A stretch of DNA of 64,000 nucleotides from NCBI GenBank assembly GCA_958346935.1, contig CATVTM010000002.1:1-64000 (forward strand). The letters run 5' to 3'. Position 1 is the stretch's first letter. Each line of letters opens with the position of its first letter. The notes below the pieces were generated by a model. The model made no database searches. It was given only the letters and a program-made list of their open reading frames with translations, and was not told where the DNA came from. Origin of the DNA: an uncultured Collinsella sp. Its GTDB lineage: Bacteria > Actinomycetota > Coriobacteriia > Coriobacteriales > Coriobacteriaceae. Below, piece by piece: positions 1 to 7,442 of this stretch. Position numbers and translations under genes: made by a program.

Positions 1-114
1 ATCCGCGACGTCATGGCGTTCCCCAAGACGGCCAGCGGCTCCGACCTCATGTCGGGCGCCCCGAGTGCCGTTTCCGGCGCCCAGCTCAAGGACGTCAGCC
101 TGCGCCTGATGTAG
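1..114 (+). CDS. aspS: Aspartate-tRNA ligase, C-terminal end (partial)
   Basis: Only the last 37 codons are in the window; the start lies upstream. The visible peptide contains AFPKTASGSD and ends shortly after GAQLKDVSLR. This matches the conserved end of bacterial AspRS, where the catalytic domain closes with AFPKT..G.D and a short tail such as APS.V...QL..L. AspRS charges tRNA-Asp in the cytosol. A strong intrinsic terminator follows 26 bases after the stop. The identification rests on this short conserved tail only, so the rest of the gene cannot be judged. Confidence 0.78.
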   Translation: MRDVMAFPKTASGSDLMSGAPSAVSGAQLKDVSLRLM

Positions 115-139
115 GCGAGCGACTACATATTGCCCGTTG

Positions 140-172
140 CGAGGGAAGGACGCGTGCCTTCCCTCGTTTTTT
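140..172 (+). terminator. Intrinsic terminator after aspS
   Basis: A perfect 10-bp stem (CGAGGGAAGG at 140-149 with CCTTCCCTCG at 157-166) has a 7-nt loop and is followed by six T residues. It lies 26 bp after the aspS stop. Confidence 0.9.
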
Positions 173-213
173 ATACGCCGAGGTTGCGAGGGTATAGGTT
201 GACTGGGCGTCGC

Positions 214-321
214 GGAAACTACGTCCCAGAATTTGCGTCCAAAACGGGTCGCAGTTTCCCAAACAGGCCCCTTTGGGAAACTGCGTCCCAGAATCCAGCC
301 AAATAACGGGTCGCACTTTCC
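214..321. repeat. Two direct copies of a 46-bp palindromic repeat
   Basis: Copies at 214-259 and 276-321 share the outline GGAAACTRCGTCCCAGAAT ... ACGGGTCGCASTTTCC. Within each copy the ends GGAAACTGCG and CGCAGTTTCC are reverse complements, so each could fold into a hairpin. Between the two copies, GCAGTTTCCC (251-260) also pairs with GGGAAACTGC (275-284). The repeats fill much of the 306-bp gap between aspS and the HPr-like gene. Beyond these and the terminator I see no coding signal in the gap. Confidence 0.75.
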
Positions 322-420
322 GGTTGAGCCTTCTGGCGGGCTTCAACAAGCATCTAACGCTACAATAACTACCACATGGCTGGGTTTGCCAGCCGAATGT
401 ACGATGTCGTGGGAGGGGAC

Positions 421-669
421 ATGGTCGAGTTTACAAAGACGATTAAAGATCCGTTGGGATTGCATGCCCGCCCGGTTGCGCTGCTCTATGACATTATCGC
501 CAAGCATCGTAGTGACGTGTCGGTCAGCATCGGTGACCGCCATACCGACGGTCGCGACGTTATAGGGCTCATGGCACTCTGTGGCGAATGTGGCGAAGAC
601 GTCGTGTTCCGCGTTTCGGGCGTGGATGAGGCCTCCTGCGTCACGTCGATCAGAAACCTCTCGCTCTAA
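421..669 (+). CDS. ptsH: HPr-family phosphocarrier protein with Asp at position 46
   Basis: This 82-aa protein has the HPr fold signature. The phospho-acceptor motif GLHARPV places the active histidine exactly at residue 15. HPr carries phosphate from enzyme I to the sugar-specific IIA proteins in the cytosol. I chose the ATG at 421 because GGGAGGGG lies just upstream and because it gives the canonical His15 numbering; an upstream in-frame ATG at 376 has no good ribosome site. The second regulatory site is unusual. Where Gram-positive HPr has KS46IMG, this protein has RD46VIG, so Ser46, the target of HPr kinase, is replaced by aspartate. No other PTS gene is adjacent. It could be the main HPr or a specialised paralogue; the sequence alone does not decide. 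Confidence 0.85.
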   Translation: MVEFTKTIKDPLGLHARPVALLYDIIAKHRSDVSVSIGDRHTDGRDVIGLMALCGECGEDVVFRVSGVDEASCVTSIRNLSL

Positions 670-682
670 CCTCAACAATGTG

Positions 683-703
683 ACAAGGGGACAGTCCCCT
701 TGT
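683..703. repeat. Short palindrome after the HPr-like gene
   Basis: ACAAGGGGAC and GTCCCCTTGT flank a single base, so a hairpin would have an ACAGT loop. No T-run follows, so terminator function is uncertain. The remainder of 704-800 shows nothing recognisable. Confidence 0.55.
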
Positions 704-806
704 TGCATAAATTGGTATGACAAGGCACCGCAAAGAGATGGTCTTTGCCGCGCCCTTTTGTTTCGTATAGGAAACTTTTTCGAAATCTGAATGGGGACCC
801 TTTCCA

Positions 807-860
807 AAAAGTTAACCACGTGTTAGTTTACTAAAGCGAACATAGGCGTGGTTAACTTTT
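807..860 (+). promoter_or_regulatory. feo control region: 14-bp inverted repeat around a TTAG-CTAA box
   Basis: A perfect 14-bp inverted repeat (AAAAGTTAACCACG at 807-820, CGTGGTTAACTTTT at 847-860) brackets a smaller palindrome, TTAGTTTACTAA, at 823-834. It sits 43 bp before the first feoA. TTAG...CTAA palindromes are typical of DtxR/IdeR/MntR-type metalloregulators, and a related box lies before feoB. Binding by such a repressor is inference. Confidence 0.45.
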
Positions 861-902
861 ACCGCGTCGATGTTGAGGACGAACTGACGTTAGGAGCCAC
901 TC

Positions 903-1145
903 ATGTCTTGCGGACCGCAGATGCCGGCAATGCCGCTTTCGATGGTAAAAGCGGGCGAAACCGTGCGCGTGTCTCGTGTAAAGGGCAATGAGGATATGAA
1001 GCACCACCTCAAGGACCTCGGCTTTGTCGAGGGCAGCGAAATCCACGTGGTGAGCTCGAGTGGCGCCAATATCATCGTCACTGTGCTCGGCGCACGCTTT
1101 GGCATCGATTCCAAGGTTGCCATGCACATCATGACCGTCGGTTAG
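903..1145 (+). CDS. feoA: FeoA-like SH3-domain protein, first copy
   Basis: This 80-aa protein has the FeoA core with ...DLGFVEGSEIHVVSSSG... and the alternating beta-strand pattern of the SH3-like fold. FeoA is a small cytosolic partner of the FeoB ferrous iron transporter. AGGAG lies seven bases before the ATG. It is followed after 39 bp by a second feoA and then by feoB on the same strand, so the three probably form one operon. The two FeoA copies are clearly divergent, not a recent duplication. Paired FeoA proteins before FeoB occur in several Gram-positive lineages. Confidence 0.9.
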   Translation: MSCGPQMPAMPLSMVKAGETVRVSRVKGNEDMKHHLKDLGFVEGSEIHVVSSSGANIIVTVLGARFGIDSKVAMHIMTVG

Positions 1146-1184
1146 TCCACAGCATTTGATAAAAACCGAAAGGGGGACAAGAGG

Positions 1185-1406
1185 ATGAAGACGTTGGGTG
1201 ACGTTAAGGTGGGCGAGAGCTCCACCATCGTCAAGCTTCACGGTGAGGGCGCGCTTCGCCGCCACCTTATGGACCTGGGGCTCATCAAGGGCACTTCGTT
1301 CAAGGTCGTAAAGGTAGCACCGCTCGGTGATCCGGTCGAGATCAACGTACGCGGCTACGAGCTTTCCATCCGCAAGGAGGAGGCGGCCGTCGTCGAGGTC
1401 CAGTAA
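1185..1406 (+). CDS. feoA: FeoA-like SH3-domain protein, second copy
   Basis: This 73-aa protein shows the FeoA motif LMDLGLIKGTSFKVVKVAPLGDP followed by a beta-strand with G-Y-E-L-S-I-R, which is classic for FeoA. AAAGGGGGACAAGAGG precedes the ATG. It sits between the first feoA and feoB. The 123-bp gap to feoB contains a TTAG-CTAA palindrome, so feoB may also have its own metal-controlled promoter. Confidence 0.92.
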   Translation: MKTLGDVKVGESSTIVKLHGEGALRRHLMDLGLIKGTSFKVVKVAPLGDPVEINVRGYELSIRKEEAAVVEVQ

Positions 1407-1434
1407 GGGCTCGCGACGTATATTTCTGCAGATA

Positions 1435-1454
1435 AAGTTAGGTATTTCTAACTT
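1435..1454 (+). promoter_or_regulatory. Palindrome before feoB, possible metalloregulator box
   Basis: AAGTTAG (1435-1441) and CTAACTT (1448-1454) form a perfect 7-bp inverted repeat with a 6-bp spacer. It shares TTAG...CTAA with the box at 823-834 upstream of the same gene set. The similarity suggests a common DtxR-family regulator but no regulator gene is visible here. Confidence 0.42.
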
Positions 1455-1529
1455 AATGCAGCATCTTTGAAGCACATTATCCAGCCTGCGCGGAGAAAGC
1501 AGCGCGGGCACACAAGGAAGAAGGATTGA

Positions 1530-3857
1530 ATGGCGGATTCTCAGATCCATGTCGCGCTGGCGGGTAACCCCAACTGCGGCAAGACCACGCTTTTCAACCT
1601 GATCACCGGCGCCAACGGCTACGTTGGCAACTGGCCCGGCGTCACGGTTGAGAAAAAGGAGGCCAAGCTCCTAAGCGACAAGAACGTTACCATCACGGAC
1701 CTCCCCGGCATCTACTCGCTTTCCCCCTACAGCCCCGAGGAGCAATGCTCGCGCGATTACCTCATGAGCGGCGAGCCCGATGTTGTCGTCCAAGTTGTCG
1801 ATGCCACCAACCTCGAGCGTAACCTGTACCTGGCGCTTCAGGTTATCGAGACCGGCCTGCCCGTGGTTGTTGCCCTCAACATGGCCGACTTGGTCGAGAA
1901 GAACGGCGACAAGATCGACACGGACAAGCTCTCCAAGAAGCTCGGCTGCCCGGTCATGATGATCTCCGCTCTTAAGAACAAGGGTATCAAGGAGCTGTTC
2001 GAGCAGGTCAAGAAGTCTGCTGCTTCCAAGGGCCAGGTGCCGGAGCACAAGTTCGATTCCTCCATCGAGGACGTTCTTGACCACATCGAAAACAATCTGC
2101 CTGCGAGCGTTCCCGCTAACAAGCGCCGCTATTACGCCGTCAAGCTGTTCGAGCGTGATGCGGACGCCTGCAAGCTCATCAACCTCACCAAGGAGAAGGC
2201 CGCTCGCGTCGAAGAGCTGGTCGCTCAGTGCGAGCAGGACTGCGACGATGACGCCGAGTCCATCATCACCGGTGAGCGCTACGGCGTGATCGCACACATC
2301 ATCGACGAGTGCCTCACCAAGGCCCCGGCCAAGATGAGCACCTCCGAGAAGATCGACCGTGTGGTTACCAACCGTATCCTGGGCCTGCCGATCTTTGTGG
2401 TCATCATGTTCTGCGTGTACTACATCGCCGTTTCCACCTTGGGCGGCACGGTGACCGACTTTACCAACGACCAGCTCTTCGGCACCGACGGCTGGTATGT
2501 GCTCGGCCAGGGTCGCGACGCCTACGACGCAGCTGTCGAGGCCGCGGGTGACGACGCCGACTCGGTCGACCCGGCACAGTACGGCCCCTATGTCCCGGGT
2601 ATCACCACCATGGTGCACGATGCCCTCGTGGCGGGTGGCACCGAGGACGGTGGCCTGGTCGATTCGCTGGTCTGCGACGGTATCGTTGGCGGCCTGGGCG
2701 CCATCTTCGGCTTCGTTCCGCAGATGTTCCTGCTGTTCGTCATGCTGTCCTTCCTGGAGGACTGCGGCTATATGGCCCGCGTCGCCTTCATCATGGACCG
2801 CGTGTTCCGCCGCTTTGGCCTGTCCGGTAAGTCCTTTATCCCCATGCTCGTGTCCTCGGGCTGCGGCGTCCCCGGCGTCATGGCCACCAAGACCATCGAG
2901 AACGAGAAGGACCGCCGCATGACGGTCATGACCACCACGTTCATCCCCTGTGGTGCCAAGCTGCCGATCATCGCCCTGCTCATGGGCTCCATCATCGGCG
3001 ATTCTTCCACCACCGCGGCGTGGATCAGCCCGCTCTTCTACTTCCTGGGCGTCTTTGCCGTCATCGCCTCGGGCCTCATGCTCAAGAAGACCAAGCTCTT
3101 CGCCGGTCGCCCGACCCCGTTTGTCATGGAGCTCCCCGCTTACCACTTCCCGGCGATCCGCTCTTGGGCGCTGCACGTGTGGGAGCGCTGCTGGGCCTTT
3201 ATCAAGAAGGCCGGCACGGTCATCTTCGCGTCCACTGTCGTGGTTTGGTTCCTGTCCAACTTTGGTAGCTACAATGGTTCCTTTGGCTTCCTGCCTGCGA
3301 TGGACGGCATCCCCGAGGAGTTTATGGACTACTCCGTGCTCGCCATGCTGGGCAACCTGGTCGCTTGGATTTTCGCCCCGCTCGGCTTTAGCACCTGGCA
3401 GGCAACCGCACTGACCGTCTCTGGCCTCGTCGCCAAGGAGAACGTTGTCGCCACCGCCGGCTCGCTGCTGTCCGTCGCCGACGCGGGCGAGACCGACCCG
3501 AGCCTGTGGACCGCGTTTGCCGGCATGTTCCCCACCATGGGCGCTTGCGTTGCCTTCGGCGCCTTCAACCTGCTGTGCGCTCCGTGCTTTGCCGCCATTG
3601 GCACCATCCGCAACCAGATGGACTCCGGCAAGTGGACCGCGATTGCCATCGGCTACGAGTGCGCCTTCGCTTGGGTGATCGGCCTGTTCATCAACCAGTT
3701 CTACAACCTGCTTGTTCTGGGTCAGTTTGGCATCTGGACGGTTGTGGCCATTGTGCTGCTGGTTGCGATGCTCTTCCAGATCTTCCGTCCCATGCCCAAG
3801 CATGCATGGACCGACGAGGACGAGACCAACACTGCTTCCGCCGCAGTTTCCGCTTAA
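1530..3857 (+). CDS. feoB: Ferrous iron transport protein B (GTPase-coupled membrane permease)
   Basis: This 775-aa protein is of normal FeoB length. The N-terminal GTPase domain shows G1 GNPNCGKTT (residues 12-20), a G2 region with GYVGNWPGVTVEKKEA, G3 DLPGIYSLSPYS and G4 NMAD. The C-terminal half holds the paired Gate regions (for example FGFVPQMFLLFVMLSFLEDCGYMAR and SGCGVPG.MATKTI) and hydrophobic helices. FeoB moves Fe(II) across the cytoplasmic membrane. AAGAAGGATTGA precedes the ATG. The two upstream feoA genes and the downstream Cys-rich peptide complete the Feo set. Confidence 0.97.
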   Translation: MADSQIHVALAGNPNCGKTTLFNLITGANGYVGNWPGVTVEKKEAKLLSDKNVTITDLPGIYSLSPYSPEEQCSRDYLMSGEPDVVVQVVDATNLERNLYLALQVIETGLPVVVALNMADLVEKNGDKIDTDKLSKKLGCPVMMISALKNKGIKELFEQVKKSAASKGQVPEHKFDSSIEDVLDHIENNLPASVPANKRRYYAVKLFERDADACKLINLTKEKAARVEELVAQCEQDCDDDAESIITGERYGVIAHIIDECLTKAPAKMSTSEKIDRVVTNRILGLPIFVVIMFCVYYIAVSTLGGTVTDFTNDQLFGTDGWYVLGQGRDAYDAAVEAAGDDADSVDPAQYGPYVPGITTMVHDALVAGGTEDGGLVDSLVCDGIVGGLGAIFGFVPQMFLLFVMLSFLEDCGYMARVAFIMDRVFRRFGLSGKSFIPMLVSSGCGVPGVMATKTIENEKDRRMTVMTTTFIPCGAKLPIIALLMGSIIGDSSTTAAWISPLFYFLGVFAVIASGLMLKKTKLFAGRPTPFVMELPAYHFPAIRSWALHVWERCWAFIKKAGTVIFASTVVVWFLSNFGSYNGSFGFLPAMDGIPEEFMDYSVLAMLGNLVAWIFAPLGFSTWQATALTVSGLVAKENVVATAGSLLSVADAGETDPSLWTAFAGMFPTMGACVAFGAFNLLCAPCFAAIGTIRNQMDSGKWTAIAIGYECAFAWVIGLFINQFYNLLVLGQFGIWTVVAIVLLVAMLFQIFRPMPKHAWTDEDETNTASAAVSA

Positions 3858-3886
3858 GTCCAAATAAGGATTAACCCCTTTCCACG

Positions 3887-3920
3887 AGCCCGGGTGTCCC
3901 AGCGACACTCGGGCTTTTTT
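3887..3920 (+). terminator. Intrinsic terminator after feoB
   Basis: A 12-bp stem with one G-U pair (AGCCCGGGTGTC, GACACTCGGGCT) is followed by a run of T. It lies 30 bp after the feoB stop, so the small gene at 4034 probably has its own promoter or depends on read-through. Confidence 0.88.
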
Positions 3921-4033
3921 GGTGGGAGAGATGTGGCGTTTCCGCAGATAAAACCGAGCAAAATAAACCTGTTCCTTTTTGCTAGGTGGAGAATGAGGTA
4001 AAGTAAGTGATGGCTAACTAGAGGAGGCTTACT

Positions 4034-4234
4034 ATGGCACCTATCGATATTGTTGTACTGGCTGTTATCGGTATTGCGTTTGTCGCGGTATGCGTGCGCA
4101 TCTACCGCAAGGGCACCTGTGCCGACTGCGCTCAGGGCGGCGTTTGCACGGGGCATTGCTCCAACAAAAAGACGTGCGCCGCACTTAAGGGTGTGGACAA
4201 AATCGCCGAAGACTTGGGCCGCGGTATCAAATAA
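4034..4234 (+). CDS. FeoB-associated Cys-rich membrane peptide
   Basis: This 66-aa protein starts with one hydrophobic segment (about residues 4-22). A basic stretch and a cysteine cluster follow (CADCAQGGVCTGHC, then a further Cys). That layout matches the short FeoB-associated Cys-rich membrane proteins found next to feoB in Firmicutes and Coriobacteria. Their role is unproven; an Fe(II)- or redox-linked accessory function has been proposed. GAGGAGG lies 8 bp before the ATG. The position directly after feoB supports the call. Confidence 0.8.
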   Translation: MAPIDIVVLAVIGIAFVAVCVRIYRKGTCADCAQGGVCTGHCSNKKTCAALKGVDKIAEDLGRGIK

Positions 4235-4248
4235 GGTCCGGACATCCA

Positions 4249-4286
4249 AGCGCTCCGCGGGCATCCGTTCGCGGGGCGCTTTGTGC
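4249..4286 (+). terminator. Probable terminator after the Cys-rich peptide
   Basis: An 11-bp GC-rich stem with one G-U pair (4249-4259 with 4270-4280) is followed only by TTGTGCATTT, so termination may be weak. Confidence 0.55.
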
Positions 4287-4378
4287 ATTTGAGGGAGAGC
4301 ACGGCGAGTCGAAGAGTATTTTTGGGGTATCGTTAACTCGACTATTAATTGGCAACTTATCTATAACGGAGTAACCGC

Positions 4379-5458
4379 ATGAGCGCTCGCGTAACCATGA
4401 AGGACATAGCCGCCGAGCTTGGCGTTTCCATCAATACCGTGCACAAGGCCCTGACGGGAAAGGCCGGCGTGAGCGAATCCGTGCGCGCCAAGGTGAACGC
4501 TAAGGCCGAGGCCATGGGCTATCACCGCAACACAAGTGCCTCAAGCCTGCGCCGCAAGGATATCAATCTGGTGTTTTGCCTGCCCCGCGCATCGCGCGAG
4601 GGAGCGTACTTTTTCCGTTACCTGTGGGAAGGCTGCAATCGCTTTGAACAGGAGGTCATCGACCGGGGCATTACGGTTGAGCGCGTTGAATTTGGCGTGG
4701 GCGGCTACGCTGATGCACTCGAGCAAATCGACGAGCGTCTGCAGGTGGGCGAGAAGATTGATGGCTTGCTCGCCTATGCGCCGGGCGACGATCGTGCGAC
4801 TGAGCTTTTGGGGCAGATCGCCGAGGCGGGCGTGACGATTGAGCTTGTCGACGGCGACCGTCCGCATTTGAATCGTTTGGGTGCGAGCTTGGCCGATTAT
4901 TCGACGGCAGGCAGCCTTATGGCCGAGCAGGCGGCAAACCTGGTCCATGCTTCTGGGGCCGACGCCCGCGTGCTCCTTTTGACAGGCGACCCATATACCG
5001 ATTCGCACTATCTAACCGCCCGCGCCTTCCACAATTACCTGCGCGAACGTGATATTCCATGGCAGGTTGAGGATCTTGCAGGTGCCCATGCGCAAGTCAA
5101 ACAACTCGAGCATGAGCTCGAAAAGCGCTTGAGTGCGCCGGACGCCCCCGAACTTATCTGTAGCGTTTTTGCCGTTGGTTCCGAAGTGGTTGCCGACGCG
5201 CTCGTCTCGACCGGCAAGGCCGGTCAGGTCATGGTGATCGGCAACGACCTGTTTCCCGAAAGTGCTCTGGCCTTGCGCCGCGGTATCTTTACCAATATTG
5301 TCTATAAGGACCCGACGAGCCTGGCGTATCGCGGCGCTAAGACGCTGGGCGATTATCTGCTGTGGGGAAGGACCCCGACGGTGCCCGTCCAGAAGGGCGC
5401 CGTCGAGATGGTATTTGCCAGCAATGTCGACCGCTACTGCGAACTTGCGGGTATTTAG
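4379..5458 (+). CDS. LacI-family transcriptional regulator
   Basis: This 359-aa protein has an N-terminal LacI helix-turn-helix (VTMKDIAAELGVSINTVHKALTG, about residues 5-27). The hinge region follows, then a periplasmic-binding-protein-like sensor domain with typical spacing (DGLLAYAPGD, VMVIGNDLFPESA). ACGGAGTAA lies before the ATG. It stands immediately upstream of the uxaC-uxaB-uxaA cluster on the same strand. It is therefore one of two LacI candidates for the GTGAACGTTCAC operators of this locus; the other is at 36763. The recognition helix reads INTVHKA, whereas most sugar regulators have V/A-T-V-S-R, so its operator could differ from usual ones. The effector is unknown; a uronate or KDG-type compound is inferred from context. 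Confidence 0.88.
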   Translation: MSARVTMKDIAAELGVSINTVHKALTGKAGVSESVRAKVNAKAEAMGYHRNTSASSLRRKDINLVFCLPRASREGAYFFRYLWEGCNRFEQEVIDRGITVERVEFGVGGYADALEQIDERLQVGEKIDGLLAYAPGDDRATELLGQIAEAGVTIELVDGDRPHLNRLGASLADYSTAGSLMAEQAANLVHASGADARVLLLTGDPYTDSHYLTARAFHNYLRERDIPWQVEDLAGAHAQVKQLEHELEKRLSAPDAPELICSVFAVGSEVVADALVSTGKAGQVMVIGNDLFPESALALRRGIFTNIVYKDPTSLAYRGAKTLGDYLLWGRTPTVPVQKGAVEMVFASNVDRYCELAGI

Positions 5459-5483
5459 CCGATTGAGCAGGTACCCCCTCTTG

Positions 5484-5682
5484 CGACGTGCATTTTTGGG
5501 AGTATTCAGCATTGGCATGCCCTGAATGAGGTGCAGAACGACTGTTTTAAGTGCCCCCGATGGCGTAATTTGCCATCGGGGGCACTTTTTATGCCGATCG
5601 GGCGCTATCTGCGTTCCAAATAGGACGCTGAGGATGGCGCACGGTGCGCTCCAATGCTGAATACTCCCAAAAATGTACGTCG
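5484..5682. repeat. Inverted pair of 32-bp intergenic repeats
   Basis: The 32-bp sequence at 5484-5515 recurs in inverted orientation at 5651-5682 with one mismatch. The shared core is GGGAGTATTCAGCATTGG. A strong terminator lies between the arms. The arrangement resembles a small non-coding mobile or REP-like element after the LacI gene. Confidence 0.75.
5551..5590 (+). terminator. Strong intrinsic terminator after the LacI gene
   Basis: A perfect 14-bp stem (GTGCCCCCGATGGC at 5551-5564, its complement at 5572-5585) with a 7-nt loop is followed by five T. Confidence 0.93.
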
Positions 5683-5812
5683 GGACATGACCCACCTGAG
5701 CAAAAGCGCTCAAGTTCGGTGTTCGGGGACGCCAACCAGTCCGCAATACATGCAAGTCACATCCCCAGCAACCGTTGAACGGGCAAAATCTACCGTTCAC
5801 CCCGTGGTGGTT

Positions 5813-5828
5813 AGGTGAACGTTCACCT
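5813..5828. promoter_or_regulatory. GTGAACGTTCAC operator 1, upstream of uxaC
   Basis: AGGTGAACGTTCACCT is a perfect 16-bp palindrome with a central CG, as is typical of LacI-family operators. It lies 91 bp before the uxaC ATG. With the copy at 5852 it brackets an AT-rich stretch (TTAGTATAGT) that could contain the -10 element. Confidence 0.8.
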
Positions 5829-5851
5829 TTTGAGGTGCAATGGATTAGTAT

Positions 5852-5866
5852 AGTGAACGTTCACCT
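5852..5866. promoter_or_regulatory. GTGAACGTTCAC operator 2, upstream of uxaC
   Basis: AGTGAACGTTCACCT contains the complete 12-bp palindrome. Its centre is 38 bp downstream of the centre of the first operator. It overlaps the probable transcription start region, as expected for repression. Confidence 0.8.
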
Positions 5867-5918
5867 AAAGGATAACGAGCGCGCCGTGCGCCCGCCTTGC
5901 CAGCAAAGGGGCTGTTTG

Positions 5919-7346
5919 ATGAAAAACTTTATGGACGATCAGGATTTCCTGCTGAGCACCAAGACCGGCGAGGAGCTGTTCCACAACTTTGCCGAGGGCA
6001 TGCCCATCGTCGACTATCACTGCCACATTTCTCCTAAGGAGATTTGGGAGGACAAGCGTTTCGAGAACATCACCGAGGTTTGGCTGGGCGGCGACCACTA
6101 CAAGTGGCGCCTGATGCGTGCCAACGGCGTCGACGAGCGTTTTATCACTGGCGACGCCCCTGCTCGCGAGAAGTTCCAAAAGTGGGCCGAGACCCTGGGC
6201 CGTTGCGTGGGCAACCCCGTTTTTGAGTGGAGCCACCTGGAGCTTAAGCGTTACTTTGGCTACGAGGGCGTCCTGAACGGCAAAACCGCTCAGGAGGTCT
6301 GGGACCTTGCCAACGCCAAGCTCGCTGAGGCCAGCTTTACCTGCCGCAACCTGATCAAGCAGTCCAACGTCCGCATGATCTGCACTACCGACGACCCCGC
6401 CGACAGCTTTGAGTGGCACAAGAAGATTGCCGCCGACGACAGTTTTGACGTTCAGGTCGTTCCCGCCATGCGCCCCGATGCCGCCCTGCGCATCGAGCGT
6501 GGCCAGGAGTTCGCCGACTACTGCAAGCATCTCTCCGAGGTTGCTGGCGTTGAGATCAGCGACTTCGAGGGCATGAAGGCTGCCATCTCCAAGCGCTACG
6601 ACGTTGCCCACGAGCTGGGCTGCCGCGCTTCCGACCACGCGCTCGACTACGTTATGTACGTTCCGGCTACCGCCGACGAGATCGAGACTATCTTTGCCAA
6701 GGGCCTTGCCGCCGAGCCGCTTGCCGAGGACGAGGTCCTCAAGTACAAGACGGCCTTTATGCAGTTCGTCGCCGGCGAGTATGTCCGCCTTGGCTGGGCC
6801 ATGCAGCTGCACTTTGGCTGCAAGCGTGACAACAACCGCGCTATGTTCGCCAAGCTCGGTCCCGACACCGGCTACGACTGCATCTCCAACTACACGCCGT
6901 CCGACCAGCTGGCCGATTTCCTCAACTCCATCCAGGAGTCCACGGGTCTGCCCAAGACCATCCTGTACAGCCTGAACCCCATCGACAACACCATGATCGA
7001 TACCGTGATGGGCTGCTTCCAGGAGGCTCCGACCGCCGGCAAGATCCAGAACGGCTCTGCCTGGTGGTTCAACGACAACGAGGTTGGTATGCGCGAGCAG
7101 CTCACGGCTCTGGCTAACGAGGGCGTGCTGGGCAACTTTGTGGGCATGCTTACCGATTCCCGCTCCTTCCTGTCCTACCCGCGTCACGAGTACTTCCGTC
7201 GCGTGCTGTGCGGCGTGATCGGCGAGTGGGTCGAGCAGGGCAAGTATCCGGCCGACATGGAGCTGCTGGGAGCCATCGTGCGCGACATCAGCTACAACAA
7301 CGCGGTCCGCTACTTTGGCTTTGACCTGGATACCGTCGAGGCCTAA
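5919..7346 (+). CDS. uxaC: Glucuronate/galacturonate (uronate) isomerase
   Basis: This 475-aa protein is full length for UxaC. It converts D-galacturonate to D-tagaturonate (and D-glucuronate to D-fructuronate) in the cytosol. Early metal-ligand motif DYHCHIS has His34 and His36, as in the amidohydrolase superfamily. Other UxaC blocks seen are KWRLMRANGV, TTDDP, GWAMQLHFGCKRDNN and GMLTDSRSFLSYPRHEYFRR. The ATG at 5919 follows AAAGGGG and lies downstream of both operators; a longer upstream frame (from 5775) would run through the operators and lacks a site. The gene leads the uxaC-uxaB-uxaA set, which takes galacturonate to KDG. Confidence 0.96.
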   Translation: MKNFMDDQDFLLSTKTGEELFHNFAEGMPIVDYHCHISPKEIWEDKRFENITEVWLGGDHYKWRLMRANGVDERFITGDAPAREKFQKWAETLGRCVGNPVFEWSHLELKRYFGYEGVLNGKTAQEVWDLANAKLAEASFTCRNLIKQSNVRMICTTDDPADSFEWHKKIAADDSFDVQVVPAMRPDAALRIERGQEFADYCKHLSEVAGVEISDFEGMKAAISKRYDVAHELGCRASDHALDYVMYVPATADEIETIFAKGLAAEPLAEDEVLKYKTAFMQFVAGEYVRLGWAMQLHFGCKRDNNRAMFAKLGPDTGYDCISNYTPSDQLADFLNSIQESTGLPKTILYSLNPIDNTMIDTVMGCFQEAPTAGKIQNGSAWWFNDNEVGMREQLTALANEGVLGNFVGMLTDSRSFLSYPRHEYFRRVLCGVIGEWVEQGKYPADMELLGAIVRDISYNNAVRYFGFDLDTVEA

Positions 7347-7371
7347 ACCCGCATCGAACCACACCGAACTC

Positions 7372-7407
7372 GGGAGCGCCGTTGCCACACGCGGCGCCCC
7401 CGTTTTG
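7372..7407 (+). terminator. Hairpin between uxaC and uxaB
   Basis: CGGGAGCGCCG (7372-7382) pairs with CGGCGCCCCCG (7393-7403) with one mismatch; only TTTT follows. It may attenuate or protect mRNA and need not end transcription. Confidence 0.5.
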
Positions 7408-7442
7408 CCTGCACGCTAACAGCAATCTAAGGAGAGACATCG

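Noticed and set aside
214..321. CRISPR array made of the tandem repeats near 214.
   Set aside because: There are only two copies, the repeats are 46 bp with 16 bp between, and no cas gene is present.
1671..3908. A 745-codon open frame on the minus strand opposite feoB.
   Set aside because: It is low-complexity (many His, Gly, Asp, Gln), has no recognisable domain and lies exactly antisense to a well-conserved gene. High-GC coding DNA often leaves such antisense frames. Similar frames opposite uxaC, uxaB, uxaA, the transporter, kdpA, kdpB and the ABC genes were rejected for the same reason.
5775..5918. Upstream extension of uxaC by 48 codons.
   Set aside because: It would make both operators and the promoter coding, lacks a ribosome site and is not part of the UxaC family.
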